Shown here one piece after another: positions 32,226-42,949 of a DNA stretch of 64,000 nucleotides. The notes beneath the pieces were generated by a model. The model saw only the letters and a program-made list of their open reading frames with translations. It ran no database searches and was not told the origin of the DNA. How positions within the stretch are numbered: position 1 is the stretch's first letter; each line of letters begins with the position of its first letter. Source of the DNA: Picochlorum sp. 'celeri' (lineage: Eukaryota; Chlorophyta; Trebouxiophyceae); assembly GCA_010909725.1 (NCBI GenBank), contig JAACMV010000014.1, positions 1,034,501-1,098,500 of the forward strand. Reading direction: 5' to 3'. A program made the translations under genes and the position numbers.

Positions 32226-33305
32226 TTATAATATGAAATACCCCATAGCATATACAAGAATAGGAACGGAAATGTTGTCATCTATGACAGTGTTGATTGG
32301 TAAACTCTCAAGAACAGTGGCTGCTGCGGCAACAAGGGCAAGATGCTGGACGGTTGCAACACTCATGTCCATGAATCCAAAGGTGGATAAGTATGCTAGT
32401 AATGCTATCGAGGTGATAAAGCCTCCTAAAAACATGGCGAAACTTCCGGGCCAGGACTTGCTTGGGTTCCACGGCAGGGGCCAATGTTTCCCATATGCCC
32501 TTCCAATGATATCTGCAAATCCATCCCCGCCGCACATGATAGACACGATGGCGACTGCGTTCACGGATTCTCTCCATAATAATGCAGTGACCATGGTCAA
32601 CGCGATTGTATAATACAGAGGCCCACGGAGCAGCTCTGTTGGGTCACCAGTCCTGGAAATGGCACTCACTGCTCTGTCATCTGGCAACGCTCTTGTTCCT
32701 GCGAGGAAGAGACTCAGTCCATTCAAGGCTGGAACGATACTAGCAATACATTGAGAAACAATAGTGGATCCGAAAAATGGCCAGCATGCCAAGAACAAAG
32801 GCCCAGCAAAGGAATGGACAAGTTTCCTGCTCAGAGTCTGCAAAATCACACACAGCTTACATGGATGCAACATGGATCACATCGAGTATGGTAGATAATA
32901 ATACCGTACCTTGTGCACATGTCCTTTATATTCTAACATCTTGATGGAACCCACCAGCATGGCACTGCCAATGCATGCAAAAGAAAATGCCCCAATGTCT
33001 CGAAGGCTTATAGCACCTCCAAGCATTGTCATCAGCGACTGAGGATCCAAAGCCCGCGCCTCTATATTCCGATGCTTTGGAGGGAGATAAGGAGAGCCAG
33101 TTGCATGAGAGGGAAAACATGGCAGGAGGTGTCCCACACGAGTGGCAGCATGCTGCCTTGGCACTACCAACTCCACACCTTGTCTTCTTCCCCTGGAGGA
33201 TATCCTTCCCCCAGAGGATACTTGCGGTAGTACAGCCATGGCACGCATTTCTAGACCTATACTTGGATTCATTCTAAAATTGAATACGTACGACAGTCGG
33301 TACAT
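32226..33305 (-). CDS. VTE5: Phytol kinase / CTP-dependent prenol kinase, plastid
   Basis: Phosphorylates phytol released from chlorophyll, feeding tocopherol and other prenyl-lipid synthesis. Exons 33305..32910 and 32837..32226 give 335 residues; a start at 33272 is also possible. The N terminus is Arg/Ser/His-rich, a likely transit peptide. Six or seven hydrophobic helices follow. Family motifs are LSRKLVHSFAGPLFL, GDPTELLRGPLYY, VSIMCGGDGFADIIGRAYG, KSWPGSFAMFLGGF and VLESLPINTVIDDNISVPI. Plant relatives act on phytol or farnesol; the exact substrate here is not decided by sequence. Confidence 0.88.
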
Positions 33306-33583
33306 TGATCAAACAAAGATACGTTTGCATCAATGTTTTTTTATATCTATGTAAGGAATTCGTGGCATCACACGGCCAATAGGTGTACAGAAGAGTGGTA
33401 CTGCACGCCGACAGAGTTGTTTTATTTTATCATTTAATTACACCCGTGGGCTTTTTGGATTGATTGAAATCATCCCCCGACGGGAAACGAGTAGTATTCT
33501 CTTGAACGAAGAACGACCGAAGAAGAATGAATTCTGAGAATTTCACGGCAGAAGAGACCATGTAATTGATTTAATTTCTAGAC

Positions 33584-34660
33584 ATGTTTCCAGCGAAGTG
33601 GCAAGCCAGGGCATCTCTTGTCCAGGATCCACTGGGTGTGTGGCTGAACAGGAACGCCAGCCAGTCTCCTGAGCACCTCAGATTACATCACAGAGACTCG
33701 CGCCGTACTGCGATTGCCAATGCAAAGAAAAAGTCGTCTTCTGGAAAGTCGGATGGATCATCTTCCAGCGATGAAGATGAGAAGGCGAATCCCCCACCGA
33801 GGATTGATCCGAATTCCCTGATTCCTGTCAGGAAACAGATTCGGTATGTCAAGGCAATGAAGTCTGCAGTGGCAAAGACAGCGTATAGGGCGCCTAAGGC
33901 GCCGCAGACGTATAGAAAGGAGACAAAGTCGGCAGAAGAGTATAGACAGATACGATTGAAGGCGGAGAAAGAGGCTGAAATATTGTCCAAGAAGGAGTCA
34001 AAGAACTTTGCTCTGCGGAATCTCTACAATACGGATGCAAAACTCTACCCTGGCCAAAGCATGAAGCGAAGGCACATTCCCGTTCTTTTGGTTGATGGAT
34101 ACAATGTATTGCATGTTTGGAGAAGAACGAAAGAGTTGATGGAGGAGGGGGAGTTGGAAGAAGCCCGCGAGATATTGATACATAGTCTTGAGGTGTATTC
34201 AAAAATGAATGGGGTCCGCGTTGTCGTTGCATTTGATGCCATGCATAATACCATGGGCAACCATGGAGTGACTGAGACATTGCTCGACTCTGGTGTCACG
34301 GTCGTGTTTTGTGGAGACAAAGAGGCGGACTCTTTTATTTCTCTTCAGGCGAGGTCATGGGTGGAGCGAGGCTGTCCTCAGGTGGTGGTGGCAACAAATG
34401 ATGCCACATTGCAAGTGGCTGTGCAGTCAAATCAGACACGGGCGCCACAGCAAGTTTGCTTCACCGTGCCATCCTCCGGTTTGATAAATGATATGGAAGG
34501 GACGGAGAAACGGGCCCTGGCTCAAGTAGGCGACAGCGGAACACCAGATTTGTGTCTATTGGAATGCGTTGTTCAATCCAAAGACCCTGGAACATTCTCT
34601 GCACTGCAAGACCTGAGGCAGTCGCTGATCCCTCCTGCATCCCAGCGGAAGCAGAAATAA
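33584..34660 (+). CDS. NYN-domain ribonuclease (YacP/Rae1-like), likely plastid
   Basis: 358 residues in one exon. The first about 150 residues are basic, Ser-rich and disordered-looking. The NYN/PIN-like nuclease domain runs from about 165 to 330: PVLLVDGYNVLHVW (first catalytic Asp), VRVVVAFDAMH, GVTVVFCGDKEADSFI (acidic cluster) and VVVATNDATLQ. This matches bacterial YacP/Rae1, a ribosome-associated mRNA endonuclease, and its chloroplast homologues. A role in plastid mRNA turnover is inference. It converges with the GTP cyclohydrolase gene (32 bp between stops). Confidence 0.82.
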   Translation: MFPAKWQARASLVQDPLGVWLNRNASQSPEHLRLHHRDSRRTAIANAKKKSSSGKSDGSSSSDEDEKANPPPRIDPNSLIPVRKQIRYVKAMKSAVAKTAYRAPKAPQTYRKETKSAEEYRQIRLKAEKEAEILSKKESKNFALRNLYNTDAKLYPGQSMKRRHIPVLLVDGYNVLHVWRRTKELMEEGELEEAREILIHSLEVYSKMNGVRVVVAFDAMHNTMGNHGVTETLLDSGVTVVFCGDKEADSFISLQARSWVERGCPQVVVATNDATLQVAVQSNQTRAPQQVCFTVPSSGLINDMEGTEKRALAQVGDSGTPDLCLLECVVQSKDPGTFSALQDLRQSLIPPASQRKQK

Positions 34661-34692
34661 GCATAATGTACTTTGAATATTAAATAAACGTT

Positions 34693-35869
34693 CTATTCTT
34701 TCATGTTATTGTTCTTTGTTGTTTGACGAGTCTGCTTGATTTTTCCAGACGCCAGAGCTTCTTGTACTTGTTCATAGTCAACGTCTATTCCAGTATCTGA
34801 TTCCAAGGGCACTCCAGACGAGCTCGGCTCGCCTTCGTGATTCCAATAACAAAATGAGCCATCAAGACCATAGTCATCATCCTGAGTGCTACCCCCATCA
34901 TCTGACAGCATGTGATCCATTCTTGCCTCTTTGGCACTTAAATAGCCTTCATTAAATTCCGTCGGGCTCACGATACAGGGCACCCGCCCGTTCACCTTGA
35001 TACCTAATGATTCCATTTGCACTATTTTACGAGGATTGTTCGTCATCAACACAATACTATCAATGTCCAGGTCGTTCAGGATGTGCCTCACTGCTGAATA
35101 CTCCCTGCAGTCATCAGGAAGACCAAGGGCTCTATTTGCATCAACCGTGTCCAACCCCTTCTCCTGAAGCGCATACGCTGCTATTTTATTTGCTAATCCG
35201 ATACCTCTCCCCTCTTGTTGAAGATAAATAACCATACCAGGCGGGTTGTCATGAATGTACTGCAGAGCAAGCTGCAACTGCTCCCTGCAATCGCATTTCA
35301 GAGACCCCAGCACTTCACTCGTGAAACAAGCATCATGAACTCGAACAACAACCTGCATGTATAGAACGCACAGTTAGATTGACGCCGCTCATGAGGCCAC
35401 AGGCAAACAACTTACCTCCTTCTGCTTTTCCACCTCTCCGCTTATGATTGCACTCGGTTCCGTAAATGTACGTCCTCCATCAACCTGCATTATCACACAA
35501 CCCATGAAAAATGCCCAGATCACCTCCAGATCAGCCCAATCAAAGGCCGTTTGTTGGACGCACCGTGTGTCGATATCCACGAAGTCGGAACTTCCCTTGC
35601 TGCGTCGGAAGCAGTGTTTCAGCCACAAACTCGGTCCATATACTATTCATGGAGTCATCAGGACCACTAGAATCTTTCCTTGTGTCGTTCGAGCGTGCCT
35701 GAGCATGGACTCGACACTTCAATGTGCTGTCATTCTTTGCGCTCTGAAGCAATCTACGGTCACTAAGGCCTACTTTGTATGATTTTAATGGACAATATGC
35801 GCATGAACAAGGTGACTGCCAGGGTTTCAGCCGAAGCGTCGATTTGTCACCAAAACAGGAGGACCACAT
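34693..35869 (-). CDS. RIBA: GTP cyclohydrolase II, without DHBP synthase domain
   Basis: First committed step of riboflavin synthesis: GTP to a diaminopyrimidine plus formate and pyrophosphate. Exons 35869..35564, 35484..35416 and 35352..34693 join in phase 0 to give 344 residues. The joined product reads LLPTQQGKFRLRGYRHT, then VVVRVHDACFTSEVLG. The zinc motif is C-x10-C-x-C (CFTSEVLGSLKCDC). QQEGRGIGLANKIAAYALQ, DTVDANRALG, LMTNNPRKI and GYLSAKEARMDHML are all present. The about 85-residue N terminus is basic and Ser-rich (targeting?) and contains no DHBP-synthase domain, unlike bifunctional plant RIBA. The C-terminal tail is acidic. Confidence 0.9.
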
Positions 35870-35940
35870 GATATTCACCCGTTGAAAACCTACGAGGGCG
35901 GAATTCAACCATGAAATAGTCTATTACAATTATTTATATG

Positions 35941-38900
35941 TCACAAAGGGTCAATTAGATTCCACAAGTGTATCAGAAGATGATGGTACACCATGCCATG
36001 ATCAGTCTTGGCATCCTCAAGAACCGACATCATGTGCTTGGTTGCATGCCAAACATCTGCTCTTGATGCCTCGAGCCCAGTTGTATAGCTGGTGGTATTT
36101 GGAGACAAGATGTTGGTGTCCAACGATGCGCCTGTGGCATCATCATAGTTGTGTAGAAACCTGTTCACAAGTATGCCATAGGCCAAGCTGGCGTCCAGCC
36201 ACTTTTCAAGAGCGCCTCTGAGTGCCATGTTGTGGCTGAATTCCCCGCAAGATAGTGTGGATATTGCTGTGTCAATCGCCTGTTTCATTTGGAGAAGAGC
36301 CTCTGCACCTTCAATTCTGTTGATGAGTTTGTCAAATATCACATCAAGGTACATGTGCAGAGAGAGCATCACATGGCGGAGCAGCACCGTGATGGAGAAG
36401 AGGCATGCGTGGTGCTCTTTCGAAATGGCGCTGCGCTGCTTGAGCTTGAGGCAATTCTTCTGTGCGCTAGACACCGTCTTCCATACCCACATCAGTTGAA
36501 GCATCAAATCTCTAAAGTCTGAGATGCAATCCAGTCCGTGCATGCTGAGCATTGCATTCAATGGAGCATTGAAGTCGGCATGCCATTTGACGACCTTGAC
36601 GTATGATGTTCTCCGAGATGTGAACGATGTGTCGATGCCACCAGTACTCACGCCCTCCAGCCACATGGATGCAATGGAGTTTTGGAGGTGGTGATTGTCA
36701 CCGAGGACAGTGCTGATGATGGCATTGAAATTTGAAATGGACACAGAATCAACTCCAATCCTTGAGCTGCAGGCCTGAAAGAATGCAGTAAGAAGCGGGC
36801 CCCAGACGTGTTCTTCTACTATGAGGAAGCTTTTTAGAGCACGAACTTGGTCAACCAGACCCAGCGAGAGCGCATCTTCTCTCATCCGAGCACTGTATTG
36901 ACCTATTACCTTTGATGCATGCTGTTGCAATTCAACTGAGGGAGATGTTGGCCAAACAGACGTTTCTTGCCCTGTATTTTCTTTGGAGCAAACTTCAGGA
37001 TTCATGATGCTGTCCACCTTTTGCATTGCATGTTGACGCAATTGGTGGATGAATGTATTATTTTCTTCAGAATCCCCCCGACGGCACCAAGTCGATGCAA
37101 TGCCTCTCTCTGCCATGATGCTCTCAAATCTATTCTTTGATGACTGTGCCATCAACTGTTTCATACGTTGTCCAAGGCCCTCATGTATATTTTCATAGGG
37201 GACACTATGGTCGGATGGGTTGATCCCGTCCCATGTGATTTGTAATTCTGATAATGTATCCTTGGACAGAGATGCATCACCATCGTTGACAACTGCAAGC
37301 CATTCTTTAGCCCAATAATGACTTCCAGCTTGTCCATGGTCCAGCCGTCTCCTGGGTGGCATAGAGGAGGTGTCTTGTGTCTTCTCTTCCCTATATTGCT
37401 GTTGATCTGGGCAAAGCTGTAACAATGATATATACCGTTCGCTCATCTCGATCGCAAGCCGCGCCAGACGGACGGGATCTTCGCTCACCATCCCTTCTTC
37501 AGACCACATTCCAATCATGCGCACATCATCTACCAAATCCTCAAACAGTTTTGGGCACGCCTCCAACTTGAATTGGCCGCCTTCATCCCCGCCATTCTTG
37601 AGACTCGAAGACACATTGGCAGACTTTGATTGAAAATACCCGCTCTGCATCCAGGCATCCATGCCTTTTAGCAACGGAATGCATGCGGATACAAAGATTT
37701 CAATCGCCATGGCCATCACATATGCATTACTGCATGAAGAGCACTCTAGATGATGCTCCTCTATGATGCTTTGTACCCTATCAATAACATCCTTCAGTAA
37801 CATACGTATATAGTGTTCTTCGCTCTCCTCTGCTGCAGCAGGAGTTTCTGACATGTCCACACAAAGGCTCTGAAGAAAGCATGCAGGATCTCTCATGGCT
37901 CGTGTTGCACACACAAGCTCAGCAACTGACAGGCGCCCTGCATACATCGTTGCTGTAATGTAATCTCTGCATAGATTTGCTTGCCTTCGTAGTGCATCCG
38001 CATATGATGACATGATTCCCTGCTCGTCACCACGATGCATGACAGCCAAAACAAAATCATCAACAGCCCGTAACGCATTGGCCACCATCAAAACCTCATC
38101 AGCGATGCATGAGATGGCACCCACAGACACATCTTCCAGGTGCACCCCTTTTACTAATTTATACGCATTTTCTCCACCACGAGAACATAAGAAACCAGGA
38201 GATTTCAATCCTCTGATGCAAGAGAGCATCTGTGACACAAACACATGTTCTGGAACGCAGTACTTGGGATGCAGCACATCTGACACATGCGTCCTGCACA
38301 TATTACTTGACAACCATACCGATAGCGACATGCAACCATACAATCTCTTGTATCCGGCAGTGTTCTTTGTCTGGCGCCTATTCCTGTCTCTGACAACAGT
38401 CTGCACCCGCTGTCTCATGAATGCCCTAGCATCCTGATCAGAACTGCCATGTACATCATAAGAAGTAGATACAATAGGCGCGTTCTCCTCTTTTATATTC
38501 TCGTGTCCACAGACAGTAGTCAAACTTGGACCATGCTCTGCATCATCATCATCATCATCACTCCAATCAGACAACTCCTCGCCAGAACTATATGCAATAT
38601 TGCTCCTCCACCACTGCCCTTCCTCGTCTTCCTCATCCTCCATCATCAATTCTCTGATTAACATTGCATCTTCATCCTCCTTCGTATGCCTCTTCTTGGT
38701 GCACAATGCCAAAACCTCTCCACACTCCCTTGTCACAAGACTCGACTCCACATTCCCTGACAACTTCATCAAAAACAGCAGTACCCTATGACCATAATCA
38801 ATCTGGTCGAATATTCCACTATATGAGCCCCGCAATCCCCGCTCCCACAGCCCACCCAATATCACACCCTTTCCTTCCTGTCCCACTTCCTCCAGTCTCC

Positions 38901-39123
38901 TGACTACAGAAGAAAACTCATGTTCGACATCCTCCGGATATGGATCCAAATACCGGCAGCTCTGCAAAATACGCGTAATAAAGCTAAAACTGAACCCAGA
39001 GGACGTTGCTAATGCCTTCAATAAAGAGTCACGTTGTTCAAAAGCTGTAACTACTTGTTCTTCTTCATCTTCGCAGCCCCTTCTCGTCGTCGAAGCGCTG
39101 TCAAATATTGAGAATCCATCCAT
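35941..39123 (-). CDS. Gamma-tubulin complex component, GCP5/6-like
   Basis: A single-exon protein of 1060 residues. The best recognisable part is the C-terminal Spc97/Spc98 region (about 760-1050): EEHVWGPLLTAFF, SYVKVVKWHADFNAPLNAML, then FRDLMLQLMWVWKTVSSAQKNC and the helix VLLRHVMLSLHMYLDVIFDKLINRIE. The N-terminal GRIP1-like part (FISQMLSCIRG-type FVSQMLSCIRGLKSPG) is weaker. An Asp/Glu-rich stretch near 165-200 is low complexity. Large size suggests GCP5 or GCP6 rather than GCP2-4. The family call rests on pattern resemblance and is moderately secure. Confidence 0.62.
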   Translation of the reverse strand: MDGFSIFDSASTTRRGCEDEEEQVVTAFEQRDSLLKALATSSGFSFSFITRILQSCRYLDPYPEDVEHEFSSVVRRLEEVGQEGKGVILGGLWERGLRGSYSGIFDQIDYGHRVLLFLMKLSGNVESSLVTRECGEVLALCTKKRHTKEDEDAMLIRELMMEDEEDEEGQWWRSNIAYSSGEELSDWSDDDDDDAEHGPSLTTVCGHENIKEENAPIVSTSYDVHGSSDQDARAFMRQRVQTVVRDRNRRQTKNTAGYKRLYGCMSLSVWLSSNMCRTHVSDVLHPKYCVPEHVFVSQMLSCIRGLKSPGFLCSRGGENAYKLVKGVHLEDVSVGAISCIADEVLMVANALRAVDDFVLAVMHRGDEQGIMSSYADALRRQANLCRDYITATMYAGRLSVAELVCATRAMRDPACFLQSLCVDMSETPAAAEESEEHYIRMLLKDVIDRVQSIIEEHHLECSSCSNAYVMAMAIEIFVSACIPLLKGMDAWMQSGYFQSKSANVSSSLKNGGDEGGQFKLEACPKLFEDLVDDVRMIGMWSEEGMVSEDPVRLARLAIEMSERYISLLQLCPDQQQYREEKTQDTSSMPPRRRLDHGQAGSHYWAKEWLAVVNDGDASLSKDTLSELQITWDGINPSDHSVPYENIHEGLGQRMKQLMAQSSKNRFESIMAERGIASTWCRRGDSEENNTFIHQLRQHAMQKVDSIMNPEVCSKENTGQETSVWPTSPSVELQQHASKVIGQYSARMREDALSLGLVDQVRALKSFLIVEEHVWGPLLTAFFQACSSRIGVDSVSISNFNAIISTVLGDNHHLQNSIASMWLEGVSTGGIDTSFTSRRTSYVKVVKWHADFNAPLNAMLSMHGLDCISDFRDLMLQLMWVWKTVSSAQKNCLKLKQRSAISKEHHACLFSITVLLRHVMLSLHMYLDVIFDKLINRIEGAEALLQMKQAIDTAISTLSCGEFSHNMALRGALEKWLDASLAYGILVNRFLHNYDDATGASLDTNILSPNTTSYTTGLEASRADVWHATKHMMSVLEDAKTDHGMVYHHLLIHLWNLIDPL

Positions 39124-39317
39124 TATCCATTATAACATGATACTAATAAGATCAGCCTAGAGGATAGTGGTCTGGTTGGTTTTCTATGGAAATATAATCT
39201 ATCTTTATACGGAACTTTGAACGCCGATTCTCCCTGTTCAAATGTCATGGGCTCACAAGCGACTGCATTGTAATTGAATCGACTTTATAAAGGGCACTCA
39301 CACTCGACTGGGGCAGG

Positions 39318-40193
39318 ATGTCATCATCGCATGCAGGTGGAGGGAGAAGGGTGGACCTGGTTCGTGTGGTAAACCCGTACGTTGTCTTTCCTGTACGTGT
39401 ATTGAAGATTTTAATAATCGTGGGGGGCTGATGTGGTTGCAGGGTGGATCAGGGTGAGGATGAAAAGGGTGGAGCTGGGAGGAGGGCTGCAGCTGAGGTG
39501 TTTCCCCGTGAGAGTAAGAAGGCACTTTTGGAATCTGCAAAAGAGAAGGGGCTCGTGAAAGACTCGAGGTTTGTTCGAGAATCAGAGGTGCGTCATATTC
39601 CTGGTGATTTCTTGGAGCTATATGAGGCTCGCAGGATTTTTTAGCCTGATGTGATTGCTTTACTGAGGTGGGCATGGTTGCAGTTGGGAGGGAACCAAGA
39701 AGGCCCTGGTGGCGCTCCTCGCGAGGGTCGAGACTCGAGACCTTTGGCGGATATCTTGCTGGAACAGCGTGAGGCGAAACAGGCAAAGTTTGAGGAGGGC
39801 TGGAAAGTGATGAAGACTGGGAAGAATAGGCCTTTAGATGAAGAGGAGGCTGGGTTTTTAGAACAGTTGCTTGAGAATGAAGCACATGTGGAGAAGAGAA
39901 TCATGGAGGAAGAAAAGAATGAAATACAAGCCTTTCGAGAGGCTGCTGCTCATGCTCGAGAGAAGAGTAAGGGGGCATCTGTGGCTCCCAAGGTTGAAGG
40001 TAGCAGTGTGCCATCTAGCAGGAAGAGGCCTAGTGCGCTGTTAATGAAGGAACGGATTAAAGTATGCAAACCAGAATTAAAAAAGAACGATGATAATAAT
40101 AGCGAGACGAATGACACTAAAAATGCTTCTGGTGATGATGATGATACTGGAGGAGTGCTGCAAAGTCTCCTTGGTGGATATGCCTCTGAGTAA
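39318..40193 (+). CDS. PSME3IP1: NIP30 / PSME3-interacting family protein
   Basis: Human PSME3IP1 (FAM192A) binds the PA28-gamma proteasome activator. Three exons (39318..39376, 39443..39587, 39684..40193) join in frame to 237 residues. Signature features are VKDSRFVRESE near 57-67, RPLADILLEQREAKQAKFEEGWK (about 88-110) and NRPLDEEEAGFLEQLLENEAHVEKRIMEEE, followed by a Lys/Ser/Asp-rich tail with a final DDTGGVLQSLLGGYASE. The LQSLLGxY-type end resembles the PA28-gamma-binding tail of the family. It is mostly helical and disordered, probably nuclear. Its stop is only 7 bp from the MSH5 stop. Confidence 0.82.
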
Positions 40194-40200
40194 CATCCTC

Positions 40201-42393
40201 CTACAGCAGGGAATGTTTGTCCAGGATAGATAATGCGTCCGAATGTGACTCCATGTTTTTTATATCATTGGCCAGTCTAATTGCATTGAGAGTGGAATAT
40301 CTTTCATTCCTCCGCAATGTGCCTCCAGAATTAATGAGCCGCAGAATGGATGTGCCTCTGGTCACTACGCATTGAGGCAATATGCCTTCAGTGCAGCCAT
40401 CATTGGCTTCCTGTACGTCATTGTTGCGTGATTTCACTTTGTATAAATATATTATACTTGAAGGCTTGTCAGAAGGCGTAATTTGGTGCAGTACAGTCTC
40501 CATGAAGAGCACTTTGCAACTAGTGGTGGCCTCGTGACTCAGAGACTCCAGCAAAAGTTCACCCATATGAGTGGCGAAGAACACAACTGGTGGATTGCCC
40601 GCATGAAATTGTGCAAAATATTGTATGATACCAGATGTCAAAGATATCCCATCGCAAGACAAGGTTTCTTTGCCGAACTCATCAATCACCACCAGAGATT
40701 TGCTGGAACAGTATGCCATCATGTCAGATACCCTGCGGACACTCTGGCTGAAGGATGAATCACTGAGGGACTCTGCAGCCCCCATTTTAATGAATATCCT
40801 ATCCATTTGAGGAATAATCGCCCTCTTAGCTGGCACAAAACACCCTATATGGGCAAGAAACGAAATGATTGAAATCTGCTGCAGGTACGAAGTTTTGCCT
40901 GAATCCAAAGGTCCGGTGACCACATGTATTCTTTGGGTCACAGAAACTTCTGTATCATTTGAGATACAATTCAAAGACTTCTTGCGAATGAATGGATTCC
41001 AGCCATTCTTGATGACGAACTCGTCATCCGTCTCGCTGTACTCTGGACGGTTGAAGTTGTGTTCAGCACAAAGCTTGGCCAGACTGAGTAGGCAATCAAT
41101 ATCTGCAATGTTTTGCATGACATCCGCAAGTATATTCTCTATTTGTAAGAGTTTGCTCAGTAGCTTATTGCATATGGCGGCTTCCAAGTCGCATATCCTT
41201 GGGAGCACATGATCAATTCTGCTATGCACTTCGTTGCTCACCTCTGTGGAATACAACGCCCCTTGATAGATGCTCGATCCAAGCGCCCCAGGCTCAAACG
41301 CCAACTCCCAGTCTGGAAGGCAATCGTAAATATACGATGGCACTATACCCTCCGGACAATGCATGAAGACTCCAACCTGAGGAATATGGACCATTTCCCA
41401 CTTATATGTTCCATGGCGCAAAACTTTGGGCAATCTATCCCTCTGAAACACAGTCAGATGTCTCATTAGATCTTGAGTGCCAAAAAAAGAAGCCTTCAAA
41501 TTGTCCAATTCCTCGCTGACTCCATAATGAATGCACATGCCTTCCTGGACTTGCTCTTGATCCACTACTTTGTCAATCAAGCAGGATGCATGATGCAATT
41601 GCTCTTCAGCATCTCGTGATTCCAACACAAGAGCCGATGCATTCTCACTAAAATTTGAGGCCAAGTATGCCACGAGCTCCAAGAGACACACTAGAGACTC
41701 TTTCAATTTGGTGAAATCTCTTGCATGACTCTTCGGATTTGGCAGCGACTGAGTTTTCCACATCTTTTGAAGCACATCCAATGGATTTCCTACCTTTTTG
41801 ATTAGTCTTTGAGCATCAGAAAAGCAATACCTATTCTTACACAAGGATTCAATCTGATCCAATCGCTGGATACGACCCTCTTTTGTCTTCAAAGGAAACA
41901 GAAGCAATTCTTTCAAACGCTTCTTCCCTTGCGCAGTCATGCAATGTCCCTTGCATATTTCGAAAATGCTTTCCCCCTCCTTGATACCAGGCATGATCCC
42001 CATGGCACATAAAGATTCTTTGTCAGCCATGAGACACCCCTCCATTTGTCTCTGTGAGACTGGCACTTCCCCAGGTTCCTCGTTGCTATTCACCACAGAT
42101 CTAAGTGCGTGCACAGCATTGTGTATACCAGAGGTATCTTTTTGCTGGACGACGATTCGAACGTTCTGCTCAAGTTGTTTGATACATTCTATCCACTTGT
42201 TTGGAAAACAGCCAAACAAGTGTATTTCTCCTGCCTGGATCATTGATTGCAACTCCCTCATCCAATGCACAAATACAGTCGTTGAATCATACATGACCAC
42301 ATGAGTTGTCTGGATATCTTCACCATTCGCCCAAGCGATATCCATCTCTCTACCATGATCTGTCACGAAGAAACAAGCTACGGTTTGGCTCAT
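40201..42393 (-). CDS. MSH5: MutS homologue, MSH5-like meiotic protein
   Basis: MSH5 pairs with MSH4 to stabilise meiotic crossover intermediates and lacks the mismatch-binding domain I. The first in-frame ATG (42393) gives 730 residues; the frame is open to about 42444, so an upstream exon cannot be excluded. The lever and clamp regions are recognisable only in outline (ESIFEICKGHCMTAQGKKRLKELLLFPL). The ATPase core has TGPLDSGKTSYLQQ (Walker A, about 493-505), IGCFVPAKRA, a Q-loop-like ESLSDSSFSQSVRRV, and LVVIDEFGKET...DG (Walker B, about 566), the MSH5-type DEFGK form, with Glu in place of Gly after the Lys. It is more divergent than its neighbours. Confidence 0.78.
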   Translation of the reverse strand: MSQTVACFFVTDHGREMDIAWANGEDIQTTHVVMYDSTTVFVHWMRELQSMIQAGEIHLFGCFPNKWIECIKQLEQNVRIVVQQKDTSGIHNAVHALRSVVNSNEEPGEVPVSQRQMEGCLMADKESLCAMGIMPGIKEGESIFEICKGHCMTAQGKKRLKELLLFPLKTKEGRIQRLDQIESLCKNRYCFSDAQRLIKKVGNPLDVLQKMWKTQSLPNPKSHARDFTKLKESLVCLLELVAYLASNFSENASALVLESRDAEEQLHHASCLIDKVVDQEQVQEGMCIHYGVSEELDNLKASFFGTQDLMRHLTVFQRDRLPKVLRHGTYKWEMVHIPQVGVFMHCPEGIVPSYIYDCLPDWELAFEPGALGSSIYQGALYSTEVSNEVHSRIDHVLPRICDLEAAICNKLLSKLLQIENILADVMQNIADIDCLLSLAKLCAEHNFNRPEYSETDDEFVIKNGWNPFIRKKSLNCISNDTEVSVTQRIHVVTGPLDSGKTSYLQQISIISFLAHIGCFVPAKRAIIPQMDRIFIKMGAAESLSDSSFSQSVRRVSDMMAYCSSKSLVVIDEFGKETLSCDGISLTSGIIQYFAQFHAGNPPVVFFATHMGELLLESLSHEATTSCKVLFMETVLHQITPSDKPSSIIYLYKVKSRNNDVQEANDGCTEGILPQCVVTRGTSILRLINSGGTLRRNERYSTLNAIRLANDIKNMESHSDALSILDKHSLL

Positions 42394-42435
42394 ACTTCCA
42401 AAAAATCGAATACGAAGTTCGTAAACTCCTCGCAC

Positions 42436-42949
42436 ATGACACAGTTATGTGCATGGATATAATTTCAAAATAATCATCTGGATAGGTCCGGTATTCAATC
42501 CAGAAAGAGGAAAGAAGACGTACGTCGTCATGCAGGGCACCGCCCATGCAACAACACATGGACAGTGGGTCGCCCATCCAAGGCAATCCTCGATAGGATG
42601 GCATACCAACCACTACAATGCTGCCACCTATCCCATCGAAGAAGTGATTTGATAGAGACTCTTGAGGATAGAATAGGGCTGAAGCGGATAAGATGGCCCA
42701 CGTGGTATGAGTGACACGCCACTGCTCCTACAGCCCATTCTTAGAAATCTGGTACATTTTAATAGGTAGGTAGTTGGTAGCTTGCTTGTGGTCTCCTTCT
42801 AGGCACTCTCGAGGGTCACCTGTCCGCGTGCAACGTCAATGGAAGGAGGTCTACCCCGCGATCCCAGCCAGTGATTTCCTCTTGATAAATATTGAGGCCT
42901 AGATGGATAACAATCGTATATATATGTGCAGATCTTTTGAATCGAGAAG
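42436..42949. other. Divergent intergenic region, MSH5 / FNR
   Basis: About 510 bp with no recognised coding region. A minus-strand frame beginning near 42613 (MVGMPSYRGL...) ends at a GTACGT donor-like site and could be a 5' exon of MSH5, but no phase-compatible acceptor was found. Confidence 0.35.

Noticed and set aside
42350..42614. Upstream exon for MSH5 starting MVGMPSYRGL
   Set aside because: A donor-like GTACGT is present, but no acceptor gives phase continuity into the MSH5 frame, and the encoded sequence is Cys/Met-rich without similarity.
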